A stretch of DNA of 19,724 nt from SVTX01 sp045658225 (GTDB taxonomy: Bacteria; Bacillota; Clostridia; Oscillospirales; CAG-272). Positions 1 through 6,959 of the stretch are shown here, one piece after another (position 1 is the stretch's first letter; each line of letters starts with the position of its first letter). The notes under the pieces were generated by a model. That model worked only from the letters and a program-made list of their open reading frames with translations, was not told where the DNA came from and did not search any database. The translations under genes and the position numbers were made by a program. Location: positions 1 through 19,724 of the forward strand of contig JAZOUO010000082.1 of assembly GCA_045658225.1 (NCBI GenBank), in the 5' to 3' direction.

Positions 1-1
1 C

Positions 2-33
2 AAAAACGGGTAATCTTTGGATTGCCCGTTTTT
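2..33. terminator. Bidirectional intrinsic terminator at the left edge
   Basis: A 13-bp stem pairs 2-14 with 21-33 around the 6-base loop 15-20, with one T-G wobble at 11/24. The outer arms are an A-run on the left and a T-run on the right, so the hairpin can terminate transcription in either direction. The gene it serves lies outside the window on the left, and it isolates the small gene starting at 96. Confidence 0.85.
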
Positions 34-95
34 CTTTATCCCATAAGGGTTTTATATAATTGCCGTTCACATCTCCTGTAAAGAGGTGATAAACA

Positions 96-247
96 ATGAA
101 CTCTCTTGAACCGACTTCTGCCGTGACGGCACTTACAAACACAATCGCATTTAAGTTGACACCCAGCGAAATTCCTTGATTGCAAGCATACTAGTCCAGT
201 TCAGCGACACACTTGCCACTATTGCGGCACAGAAGAACTTGTGCTAG
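96..247 (+). pseudogene. DUF6774-like small protein, frameshifted
   Basis: An ATG at 96 with a good ribosome-binding site (AGAGGTGAT at 82-90) opens a reading frame beginning MNSLEPTSAVTALTNTIAF that stops at 177-179. The natural continuation is in another frame, from about 176 to the TAG at 245-247, and reads LIASILVQFSDTLATIAAQ. Together the two halves match, from memory, the layout of the roughly 50-60 residue DUF6774 family of Clostridia: an N-terminal NSxEL-type start and a C-terminal (G/S)DTLATIAAQ block. The join at 171-176 is one base short of a continuous frame. It is either a broken gene, a sequencing or assembly error, or, less likely, programmed frameshifting, since no slippery heptamer is seen. 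The family has no known function. Confidence 0.6.
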
Positions 248-279
248 GAAGAAACAAAATTGGATAACGAATAGAAAAT

Positions 280-323
280 CCCACCTTGGAATATACTTTT
301 TACAAATATATATCCGAGGTGGG
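280..323 (+). promoter_or_regulatory. Hairpin sequestering the ribosome-binding site of the DUF6512 gene
   Basis: CCCACCT at 280-286 pairs exactly with AGGTGGG at 317-323. The stem continues through 287-290/313-316, one bulge, and 291-295/307-311, leaving an 11-nt loop (296-306). The right arm contains the Shine-Dalgarno sequence of the gene starting at 327, so the folded RNA would hide it. The structure is seen directly; control of translation by temperature, a ligand or upstream translation is inference. The stem lacks the tail of a terminator. Confidence 0.6.
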
Positions 324-326
324 ACT

Positions 327-851
327 ATGAAAAAATCAATTGGTTTATGGCAACTGATGGGCTTTGCGGTGACGTCGCTTTTGGGCACACTACTGCACTT
401 TTTATATGATCTGACGGGCGGATCCGTGTTGGTAGCGCCCTTTTCGGGTGTGAACGAATCCACTTGGGAACACATGAAGCTGCTCTTTTGGCCAATGTTT
501 ATTTTCGCTATTGTTCAAAGCTTTTTCTTTCGTGATCAAAAGGATTTTTGGTGTGTAAAGCTGAAAGGAATTCTTTTTGGTCTTGTGCTGATTCCCATAA
601 TTTTCTATACCTATAACGGTGTGATAGGTAAGTCTCCCGACTGGATCAATATAGCGATTTTCTTTATCTCTGCTGCAGTTGCGTATATCTACGAAACGCG
701 ACAATTCAAAAACAAAACAACGCCGTGTAAATCATCAAAGTTAGCTTTTGCTTTGCTCTGCGTGATTGCCCTGCTATTTGTAATATTTACGTTTGCGACC
801 CCCGAGATTGGCATTTTCAAGGATCCATTAACAGAAACTTACGGCATATAA
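327..851 (+). CDS. DUF6512 family integral membrane protein
   Basis: This encodes a 174-residue membrane protein. Hydrophobic segments lie at about residues 8-27, 52-68, 81-97, 106-121 and 138-157. The conserved block NESTWEHMKLLFWP (43-56) lies after the first segment and is, as I recall it, the hallmark of the DUF6512 family, found mostly in Clostridia. The function is unknown. The ATG at 327 is preferred over longer in-frame extensions because GAGGTGGG sits just upstream, the protein starts with MKKSIG, and an extension would run through the DUF6774-like remnant. Its stop codon directly abuts the stop of the convergent gene at 852, with no terminator between them. The ribosome-binding site lies in a long hairpin. 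Confidence 0.85.
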   Translation: MKKSIGLWQLMGFAVTSLLGTLLHFLYDLTGGSVLVAPFSGVNESTWEHMKLLFWPMFIFAIVQSFFFRDQKDFWCVKLKGILFGLVLIPIIFYTYNGVIGKSPDWINIAIFFISAAVAYIYETRQFKNKTTPCKSSKLAFALLCVIALLFVIFTFATPEIGIFKDPLTETYGI

Positions 852-1787
852 TCAACGTTTATTCTGCTTTTCCTTCTCTTTTGCTCGCTTATCGTTGATT
901 ATCTTCATATGTTCGTTGGTAATAAGCTCCACTCCGTTCTCTTTCGCCCATGCAACACAACCCTTGAGAACGACAGGAAGGAACACTCTCGGCACACCGA
1001 GAACGGTTGTGAGCGCCTCGTCGGTGAATTTGACCTTGTCGTCAACGCGGTCTGCGGCGTAGCGAACCGACTCAAGAGAAGCCTGACGCACCTGAAGAAG
1101 CTCTGCTCTCATTTTTGTCTTTCTGTGGAACCAGAAATTCTTGGAATCGCGGTATCCGTAATCAACGGGAAGCGGTGGGAAATCCTTTGAACGAACCCCG
1201 TTAATAATAGCGTCGCTATATTTCTTTTTCATAAGTATCTTATCCACACGGAGAATAAAATGCGCTCCGAATTTACTTGTGATTCCGTTGAAATCATGGT
1301 ACGGGCCTTCGTATCCGTTCAACTCTCCCGCCTCGTCCTTATCCGCACCGTCAAGCTCACGCATCCATGTACATTCAATTGCCTGAATAGCGTCAGTAAG
1401 AACCATGGGTCTTATCTCCCCCGTCTCTTCCTCTATCATGCTTTTCTCAAGCTTGAAATTGCACTTGGGCATTTTCTCCGAAGGCTTATCGCCAGGCCAT
1501 GAAAGCTTTACAGCCTCCTTAAACGTGGCAGGTTTATCGTCAATAAAATTAAGTGTGCATTTGCCGTTTCGAAGAATGTTCTGCGCGGTATTTGAGGAGT
1601 TTCTGCAGCAAAGAAGCATTGCATAGTAATCTTTACCCGCTACGTAATAAGGCTGCACAAGTGAGTATGGGCCGAGATTTGTTGAGCCATCCTCACATAG
1701 CGTGCTGATAATGACTGTTGGCATTGGAAAATAGAGTGATGTCTGATAGAAGTTGTCAACAATTCTAAGATTTTCAAAGCTACTCAT
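852..1787 (-). CDS. Flavin reductase-like FMN-binding split-barrel protein with an extra C-terminal helical region
   Basis: The protein has 311 residues. Residues about 12-85 resemble the flavin-reductase-like split barrel (TSLYFPMPTVIIST, then NLGPYSLVQP, AMLLCCRNSSNTAQNI and CTLNFI), so it probably binds FMN; the substrate is unknown. The region to about 225 continues the family in longer form. The tail (about 253-300, FTDEALTTVLGVPRVFLPVV and onward) is helical and looks like the short PCP_red-type domain found on other redox proteins. That second assignment is weaker. The ATG at 1787 is chosen because AAGGAG lies 7 bases upstream; an in-frame extension has no ribosome-binding site. No promoter of its own was recognised. 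It follows a decayed toxin-domain fragment and a nitroreductase on the same strand. Confidence 0.75.
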   Translation of the reverse strand: MSSFENLRIVDNFYQTSLYFPMPTVIISTLCEDGSTNLGPYSLVQPYYVAGKDYYAMLLCCRNSSNTAQNILRNGKCTLNFIDDKPATFKEAVKLSWPGDKPSEKMPKCNFKLEKSMIEEETGEIRPMVLTDAIQAIECTWMRELDGADKDEAGELNGYEGPYHDFNGITSKFGAHFILRVDKILMKKKYSDAIINGVRSKDFPPLPVDYGYRDSKNFWFHRKTKMRAELLQVRQASLESVRYAADRVDDKVKFTDEALTTVLGVPRVFLPVVLKGCVAWAKENGVELITNEHMKIINDKRAKEKEKQNKR

Positions 1788-1821
1788 TTTTTGCTCCTTT
1801 TCATCATTTTTTTCAAATGTC

Positions 1822-2375
1822 TTATTGTTTAGCAGCACCGTGGACTGAAATGTAGTTAAGTTGTGCGGGCAACCCCTCTGAATTTTGTATAAAATTACCA
1901 GTTGACAAAGTGTTGTGTGCTGGTGTATGATAATTACAAAGCACCACACTTTGCCGTTTCGGTTGAGTCTGCGCACTTGTTGCGTTGAATGCCGCCGTTG
2001 CCAAAGTGGGTGCTTTATACATTGTATGTCCAATTAAGTCACTTGGTAGATTTTTGCCAAGTGATTTTTTTATTTCTTCGGCATATAATGTATATCCGTT
2101 CACCTCATACGATGTAAGTATTGACGGTGCTCCGCGGCTTGTTTTTGACGCCTTAGTTGAAGTTGGTATTTTATTGGCTTTGACTGTCGACAAGTGCCTT
2201 GCAATATCCGTAATGATCATAGGCAATTGTGCCCTCAATCCTTCGCGCAAGAAATCTCCATGCTCTTTTATAATATGCTTTACTGCATTATCAGAAAACA
2301 AGTGCTTGCCGCCTGTATACTTGCCTCTAATTTACGGAAGGCTCTGTATCTTATTTTTACATTGAAATTCGACAT
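1822..2375 (-). pseudogene. Decayed fragment resembling a phage/ICE polyvalent-protein nuclease (toxin) domain
   Basis: Reading leftward, an ATG at 2375 gives a short start (MSNFNVKIRYRAFRKLE) that soon stops. The adjacent frame, opened only after an in-frame stop, carries IRGKYTGGKHLFSDNAVKH and continues for about 160 residues to the TAA at 1822-1824. The text SDNAVKHIIKEHG, the middle YTLYAEEIKKSLGKN and HTMYKAP, and the Thr/Gln/Asn-rich tail recall the C-terminal barnase/EndoU-like nuclease domains (PBECR type) of phage MuF and conjugative-element proteins. That match is from memory. The frameshift, the lack of a ribosome-binding site in the longer frame and the position between two redox genes argue for a dead remnant of a mobile element. 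No integrase or flanking direct repeats were found. Confidence 0.45.
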
Positions 2376-2386
2376 TCATCGGTCAT

Positions 2387-2917
2387 TTACTCAATCACAC
2401 TGACAAGCTCGTCAATATCCTTGCGCTTCTTTGCACGCAACTTATCATCGTCTTTGGCATAACCAAGCGTGATCGCCAGACGAACCATACCGTCAAGTCC
2501 GCATATTTTACGTATTTCGGTGTCATCCAGCCAACCGAGTATGCATGTGCAAAGACCTTGCGCGGTGGCTTCCGCCGTAATATATGCGGACAGGATACCT
2601 ATGTCTATAGAACGGTAATCGTTATTTTTCACCTTCGCGCCAAGCGCCGCCGTCTTGACGTAAGGCTTCTCTGAAATAACAAACATCACGGGCGCTCCCG
2701 TGGCAAATTTATTCATTCCCATTCCCTGCGTAGCCTTTGCAACCTTTTTGGCAGCTTCGCCCTTACACACGGTAATGTGATAAGGCTGCCCGTTGCACGC
2801 AGATGGTGCAAGCCGCGCGGATTTGAGAATACGGTCAAGCTTCTTCTGCTCTACTGCGCGCTCGGGGTTATATGATCTGCAAGATTGTCTGTTTTCTGCA
2901 ATTTCGGTAAAATTCAT
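2387..2917 (-). CDS. Nitroreductase family protein (FMN-dependent)
   Basis: This is a compact 176-residue member of the nitroreductase family, homodimeric FMN enzymes that reduce nitro groups, quinones or flavins with NAD(P)H. Visible are the N-terminal phosphate-binding RQSCRSYNPE (10-20), the SACNGQPYHITV strand (39-50), GILSAYITAEATAQGLCTCI (108-127) and the C-terminal LAITLGYAK (147-155). The true substrate cannot be read from sequence. The ATG at 2917 is chosen because GGAG lies 8 bases upstream; the GTG at 2938 would add seven residues not typical of the family. The remnant toxin fragment follows 11 bases after its stop. A structured 137-base gap with no clear promoter separates it from the dehydrogenase gene upstream on the same strand. 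Confidence 0.88.
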   Translation of the reverse strand: MNFTEIAENRQSCRSYNPERAVEQKKLDRILKSARLAPSACNGQPYHITVCKGEAAKKVAKATQGMGMNKFATGAPVMFVISEKPYVKTAALGAKVKNNDYRSIDIGILSAYITAEATAQGLCTCILGWLDDTEIRKICGLDGMVRLAITLGYAKDDDKLRAKKRKDIDELVSVIE

Positions 2918-2986
2918 ATCTATTTCTCCGTTATTCACTTTATTTTCTTTCTATCCGAGAAAGACTGACCGACACCCTCGCCAAAG

Positions 2987-3079
2987 CTATGGTTGGTGCT
3001 ATGAAAGGCATGATAACCTTTCATTATTTACGCTGCCACAAATTAAGGCATATATCACAGATCAAGCTTCCAACCATAG
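2987..3079. repeat. Nested inverted repeats at the end of the SDR operon
   Basis: CTATGGTTGG at 2987-2996 is the exact reverse complement of CCAACCATAG at 3070-3079. Nested inside is a second perfect repeat, ATGAAAGG at 3001-3008 and CCTTTCAT at 3017-3024. The outer right arm lies within the last codons of the dehydrogenase gene. No T-run follows on either strand, so this is not a canonical intrinsic terminator; it may be an mRNA structure at the end of the operon. Confidence 0.4.
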
Positions 3080-3765
3080 TCACCATGGTAGATCATCTGA
3101 CGTGTCATACCGCCGTCAATACAGATATTTTCACCCGTTATAAATCCCGACATGCCCGAGCAAAGATACATCACCATATTGGCTATATCAAGCGGATTTC
3201 CTACCCTGCCCGCAGGCTGCTGAAGCGCGTCCGCGCCCTCGTAAACTGCGTAATCATTGTCTATCCAACCGGGAGATATTGAATTAACTCTAACCTTGCC
3301 CGCAAGACTTACCGCGAGGCCATGTGTGAGCGAGAAAATTCCTCCCTTGGCCGCCGTGTAGCTTTCAGTTTCAGGCTGACTCATTCTGTCACGCGACGAA
3401 GAAATGTTTACAATACTCGCATCCTCGCTAAAACAAGGCATAAAGAGCTTTGAGAGGTAGAAAGGCGCTGTCACGCCGACTCTCAATGCATATTCAAACT
3501 CCTCGTATTCACAGTTTGAAATTCCCTTTCCGAGAGGTGCAGCGTTGTTGATGAGATAGTCTACGTGTCCATTATCGGAAATCACCTTCTCGGCAAATTT
3601 TTCAAGCGTAGCCTTATCAGCAAGGTCGCCAACAAAATAGTCGTTATCAATCACGTCAATAACACAGACGGTTGCTCCTGCCTTTTCAAACTCCTCGCGG
3701 ATGCACTTGCCTATACCTCTCGCACCACCTGTCACAACTACAACTTTATTTTTGAAATTGAACAT
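3055..3765 (-). CDS. Short-chain dehydrogenase/reductase (SDR), second of a pair
   Basis: This 236-residue classical SDR has a Rossmann nucleotide-binding motif TGGARGIG (12-19), a conserved NNAA (73-76), and the catalytic Ser near 123, Tyr136 and Lys140 in the order S-x12-Y-x3-K. The late SPGWI and GENICIDGG motifs (164-168, 211-219) are also typical. It should oxidise or reduce an alcohol or ketone with NAD(P)H; the substrate is not readable. Asp37 after the second strand hints at NAD preference. The ATG at 3765 is chosen because GAGG sits 6 bases upstream, one base after the stop of the preceding SDR gene, implying translational coupling. A GTG four codons earlier is possible. It ends with an unusual aromatic tail, DYGWKLDL. 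Confidence 0.88.
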   Translation of the reverse strand: MFNFKNKVVVVTGGARGIGKCIREEFEKAGATVCVIDVIDNDYFVGDLADKATLEKFAEKVISDNGHVDYLINNAAPLGKGISNCEYEEFEYALRVGVTAPFYLSKLFMPCFSEDASIVNISSSRDRMSQPETESYTAAKGGIFSLTHGLAVSLAGKVRVNSISPGWIDNDYAVYEGADALQQPAGRVGNPLDIANMVMYLCSGMSGFITGENICIDGGMTRQMIYHGDYGWKLDL

Positions 3766-3766
3766 A

Positions 3767-4426
3767 TTATGCCTCACTCTTCCAAATAAACTTATAATTT
3801 ATGGACTCCCCGCCGTCAACAAGAATATTCTGCCCTGTGCAGAAGGTATTTGTGACTGTGAGAAAATATGCCCACTCGGCTATTTCCTCAACACTTGCCC
3901 ATTTTTTGAGAGGCGTTTCATCCATTATCTGCGCCCAAAGCGCAGGGTCGTTCATTACGCACTCATTGAGGGGCGTAATAACCCCGCCGGGATCAAGACT
4001 ATTGCAGGTCGCACCGAATTTTGCCACTCTCTGCGCCACGTTTTTAGTATATGCAAGCACACCACCCTTGCTCGCGCAATACTCGGGAAATTCCGAGCCT
4101 GTGTGTGCGCTCGCCGAGCCGATGTTGAGTATTGACTTAATGCCCTCTCTGACACCGTATTTCTCCGTGACGTGTATCAGTGCCTTAAGATTTGTATCTA
4201 TATCATTTTCATTCTGCGTTCCCGCATTGTTGATAAGTATATCCACAGCTGAAACGTCGGGAAGCTTATCATAATCACATATATCGCAAGTGTGGTGGAT
4301 GTAATTTTCGTTGTCAATGCTTGAGGGTTGTCTGTCAATGCCGATTACAGTATGTTCATTTTTCAAGAACAGCTCAGCAATAGCTCTGCCAATTCCCTGC
4401 GAAGTTCCAGTTATCAAAATTCTCAT
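3767..4426 (-). CDS. Short-chain dehydrogenase/reductase (SDR), first of a pair
   Basis: This 219-residue SDR is slightly short for the family but has all core motifs: TGTSQGIG (6-13), CDI (48-50), NNAG (66-69), catalytic Ser104, Tyr116 and Lys120 in YCASK, then a DPGG loop and GQNILVDGG (198-206). Asp31 at the end of the second strand suggests NAD preference. The protein differs clearly from its neighbour, so this is not a recent duplication; the two may catalyse successive steps or form a hetero-oligomer. Its ATG overlaps the stop of the transporter gene by four bases (ATGA), and the next SDR begins one base after its own stop, so all three are expected to be translated together. The C-terminus ends in KFIWKSEA after the DGG motif. 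Confidence 0.88.
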   Translation of the reverse strand: MRILITGTSQGIGRAIAELFLKNEHTVIGIDRQPSSIDNENYIHHTCDICDYDKLPDVSAVDILINNAGTQNENDIDTNLKALIHVTEKYGVREGIKSILNIGSASAHTGSEFPEYCASKGGVLAYTKNVAQRVAKFGATCNSLDPGGVITPLNECVMNDPALWAQIMDETPLKKWASVEEIAEWAYFLTVTNTFCTGQNILVDGGESINYKFIWKSEA

Positions 4427-5172
4427 TGACCATTCTCCTTTGCTACGTAATCCAGATATTCTTTGCCTATATTATTTTTCTTCCATTTAGTCACGATATG
4501 ATATCCGATGGGAGAGAAAATCATCTCCATAATAAGCTCTGCCACAGCTCCCGTGAGCGCGCACATAGCACACTGGAGCACTGTCCAGTGGAAACCGTCC
4601 CAGAATATCGGAGCAAATCCCACAAATACTATGAGCGAGAATATAAAATTATCAAGAAACTGTCCTATGAAAGTCGACACGTACGAGCGCATAGCGAATG
4701 CAAGCTTGCCGTCGGGATTTTTTTTGAACAGCCTTCCTATTGAAAAATTCAAAAGATTGTTTATCATAGCAGACGAAAGAAACGCAACCGTACTACCGAG
4801 AAGTATAAACCACGTGCCGCCAAATATGCTATCAAACGCGGTGTAGTCGTTGGCTTTTGATGGGATTATACTTGCAACCAAGAATATAAGGCAAGTCAGG
4901 AGATTTATCCCCGCCGCAAGCACAGATATACGGTTAGACGCGCGGGGTCCGAAGTGCTTTGTAATAATGTCCATACACATAAACGACAACCAGGATATAA
5001 GTATGCCACCGTCAAGCGCGATCCAATCAAGCTGTAAAAGCGTCTTGTTTGCGAGCAGATTCATACAGATAACGCTTACAACGAAAAGCGTCACCACCGT
5101 CGCAGGAATACACCGCAGCAGAAGCGCCGTCTGCTCCCTTTCTTTTTTTAACCAATTTTTTATTTTTAACAT
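4423..5172 (-). CDS. VUT/YhhQ-family transporter (queuosine-precursor-transporter-like)
   Basis: This 249-residue membrane protein has about six hydrophobic segments (about 18-41, 51-68, 83-104, 119-141, 167-191 and 198-220). The block ALDGGILISWLSFMCMDIIT with HFGPRASNR (about 52-80) is characteristic of COG1738, the VUT or YhhQ family. Escherichia coli YhhQ imports queuosine precursors, but specificity varies and no queuosine gene is present here. The protein has a lysine-rich N-terminus and extra C-terminal residues. The start is fixed by GGAG 8 bases upstream. It is the first gene of a three-gene operon with two SDRs (4-bp overlap), behind a TTGAAT-17-TATAAT promoter, which suggests that the imported compound is an alcohol, ketone or sugar-like molecule oxidised by the SDRs. 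Confidence 0.82.
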   Translation of the reverse strand: MLKIKNWLKKEREQTALLLRCIPATVVTLFVVSVICMNLLANKTLLQLDWIALDGGILISWLSFMCMDIITKHFGPRASNRISVLAAGINLLTCLIFLVASIIPSKANDYTAFDSIFGGTWFILLGSTVAFLSSAMINNLLNFSIGRLFKKNPDGKLAFAMRSYVSTFIGQFLDNFIFSLIVFVGFAPIFWDGFHWTVLQCAMCALTGAVAELIMEMIFSPIGYHIVTKWKKNNIGKEYLDYVAKENGQ

Positions 5173-5204
5173 CAGATTTGCTCCGTTATTGTTTTTCTTT
5201 TTTA

Positions 5205-5233
5205 ATTATATCATACTCGGAATATAAATTCAA
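5205..5233 (-). promoter_or_regulatory. Sigma-A promoter of the transporter-SDR operon
   Basis: On the minus strand a -35 TTGAAT (5228-5233) and a perfect -10 TATAAT (5205-5210) are separated by exactly 17 bases. Transcription would start near 5198, about 25 bases ahead of the start codon at 5172. The short leader leaves no room for a riboswitch. Confidence 0.75.
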
Positions 5234-5264
5234 TAGATTTGAAGTCAAAAAAGCATACTATAAG

Positions 5265-5293
5265 TTGACATTTGCCTTGCGAAATGGTAAAAT
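5265..5293 (+). promoter_or_regulatory. Sigma-A promoter of malQ
   Basis: A perfect -35 TTGACA (5265-5270) and a -10 TAAAAT (5288-5293) are spaced 17 bases apart. The expected start near 5300 gives a leader of about 58 bases. No obvious operator was recognised between the two divergent promoters. Confidence 0.78.
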
Positions 5294-5357
5294 AATAAAG
5301 GATAAATTCTGCTCAATCCAAAAATCAGTCGCGTAGCAGAAAGGACAGCTTTAAGAC

Positions 5358-6869
5358 ATGAACAAACCACTCAAAAATTTTGGCTTTACACATAAAAGCG
5401 GTATTCTTTTGCCCATTAGTTCCCTGCCAAACAAATACGGTATTGGTAGCTTAGGCAAAAGCGCATACGATTTTGTTGATTTTCTTGCAGAAACCAAAAC
5501 AAAATGCTGGCAGGTACTGCCCCTCAACCCCACATCATACGGCGACAGCCCTTATCAGTCACCCGCGTCAATTGCAGGAAATCCTTATTTTATAGACCTT
5601 GAACTTCTTGCAAACGAGGGGCTTCTGACAAAAGCAGAGCTTGATGAAAACAAAAATTACGACAGAAAGGTAAACTACGGCTGGATCTTTAACACACGTT
5701 ATACAGTTCTTCGCTTGGCGCATACCAGATTTATATCACGAGGCGGAGATAAGACTCGCGAATACAAGTCATTCAAGAGAAAGAACGCAGCATGGCTTCC
5801 TGATTACTCGCTCTTTATGGCGCTCAAGGTAAAATACAACTATAGCGCGTGGTTCACGTGGTCTGACGAGCACAGAAATATACATACTGCAAGAGAGCAT
5901 CGCTCCGAGTTTGAAAAAGAATGTAGCTTTTGGGAATGGATACAGTTTGAGTTTGACGCAGAGTGGCAAGCGCTTTTATCATATGCTCACTCAAAAAATA
6001 TAGTAATAATAGGAGATATGCCTATTTACGTCGCTCACGACAGTATGGAAGTATGGCAGGCTCCCGAGCAGTTCTTGCTTGATGAAAACTACTACCCCAC
6101 AGTCGTTGCGGGATGTCCGCCCGACGGGTTTTCTCCCGACGGTCAGCTTTGGGGCAACCCCATATATGACTGGGCGCTTATGGAGCAAGAGGGCTTTGAT
6201 TGGTGGCAAAAGCGAGTATCGGCAAGCTTTCACCTCTACGACATTCTCAGAATAGACCATTTTAGAGGCTTTTCTGGATATTACAACATTCCCTATGGTC
6301 ACACCACAGCTCGTGAGGGTAAGTGGGATGCTGCTCCGGGAATTCAGCTTTTCCGTACACTTAAAGAGAAATTCCCCAACGCAAAAATAATTGCAGAGGA
6401 CCTTGGATTTATCACTCCCGATGTTCGCGAGCTTCTTGAAGATACACAATTTCCCGGTATGAAAATATTGCAGTTTGCTTTCTTTGATGAGGACAGCGAG
6501 TATTTGCCAAGGGTTTACAAGACAGATAATTGCGTAGTCTATACAGGCTCGCATGATGCAGATTGCACAAGGACTTGGGTAGATACCGTCAGCGGAGATG
6601 TCCGTGAGCGTTTCCATAGAGAATGCCCTAGAAGAAAGGGACAAAGCTATACTCAGGCTCTTATCGAGCTTGCGTTGAATAGCCGTGCAAATCTTGCAGT
6701 CATACCCATTCAGGACTATCTTGAACTTAAAAACGATGATGGCCGAATAAACACTCCTGCGGTAGCCGAGGGAAACTGGTCTTACCGTCTCTCCCCAAGA
6801 TATAGAACGGCGGCTCTTACAAAGAAGATAAAAGACATCACAAAGAGCACCAAGCGCGCCACAAAATAA
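5358..6869 (+). CDS. malQ: 4-alpha-glucanotransferase (amylomaltase, GH77)
   Basis: MalQ transfers alpha-1,4-glucan chains between malto-oligosaccharides and releases glucose, a cytoplasmic step in maltodextrin or glycogen use. At 503 residues it has normal length. The GH77 signatures are present: SSLPNKYGIGSLG (21-33), GDSPYQSPAS (62-71), IIGDMPIYVAHDS (217-229), GCPPDGFSPDGQLWGNP (252-268), LRIDHFRGF with nucleophile Asp300, IIAEDLG with acid/base Glu347, and YTGSHDAD with the transition-state Asp400. In the last motif the common THDND reads SHDAD, a mild change in the acceptor-side loop. The weak AAGGA ribosome-binding site lies 12 bases before the ATG. No other maltose gene is nearby, so it is a single-gene unit with its own promoter and terminator. 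Confidence 0.95.
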   Translation: MNKPLKNFGFTHKSGILLPISSLPNKYGIGSLGKSAYDFVDFLAETKTKCWQVLPLNPTSYGDSPYQSPASIAGNPYFIDLELLANEGLLTKAELDENKNYDRKVNYGWIFNTRYTVLRLAHTRFISRGGDKTREYKSFKRKNAAWLPDYSLFMALKVKYNYSAWFTWSDEHRNIHTAREHRSEFEKECSFWEWIQFEFDAEWQALLSYAHSKNIVIIGDMPIYVAHDSMEVWQAPEQFLLDENYYPTVVAGCPPDGFSPDGQLWGNPIYDWALMEQEGFDWWQKRVSASFHLYDILRIDHFRGFSGYYNIPYGHTTAREGKWDAAPGIQLFRTLKEKFPNAKIIAEDLGFITPDVRELLEDTQFPGMKILQFAFFDEDSEYLPRVYKTDNCVVYTGSHDADCTRTWVDTVSGDVRERFHRECPRRKGQSYTQALIELALNSRANLAVIPIQDYLELKNDDGRINTPAVAEGNWSYRLSPRYRTAALTKKIKDITKSTKRATK

Positions 6870-6919
6870 GTTAACAAAAATATCGGAAGCACAACAAGCA
6901 CATCTGATAATTTTGCAAC

Positions 6920-6959
6920 AAAAAAGCCGTCACACCTGAAATGGTGTGACGGCTTTTTT
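6920..6959. terminator. Bidirectional terminator between malQ and the opp operon
   Basis: A perfect 11-bp stem, GCCGTCACACC (6926-6936) with its complement (6943-6953), has a 6-base loop, six A before and six T after, extending to a 17-bp stem. It ends malQ on the plus strand and the DUF3899 gene on the minus strand. The stop codon of the latter (6958-6960) overlaps the outer T-run, so the hairpin follows translation directly. Confidence 0.95.

Noticed and set aside
156..161. TTGACA as a promoter for the DUF6512 gene
   Set aside because: It lies inside the DUF6774-like coding frame and no acceptable -10 follows at 16-18 bases.
5173..5204. Possible preQ1 riboswitch ahead of the VUT transporter
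   Set aside because: The predicted leader is only about 25 bases, too short, and no preQ1 aptamer features are visible.
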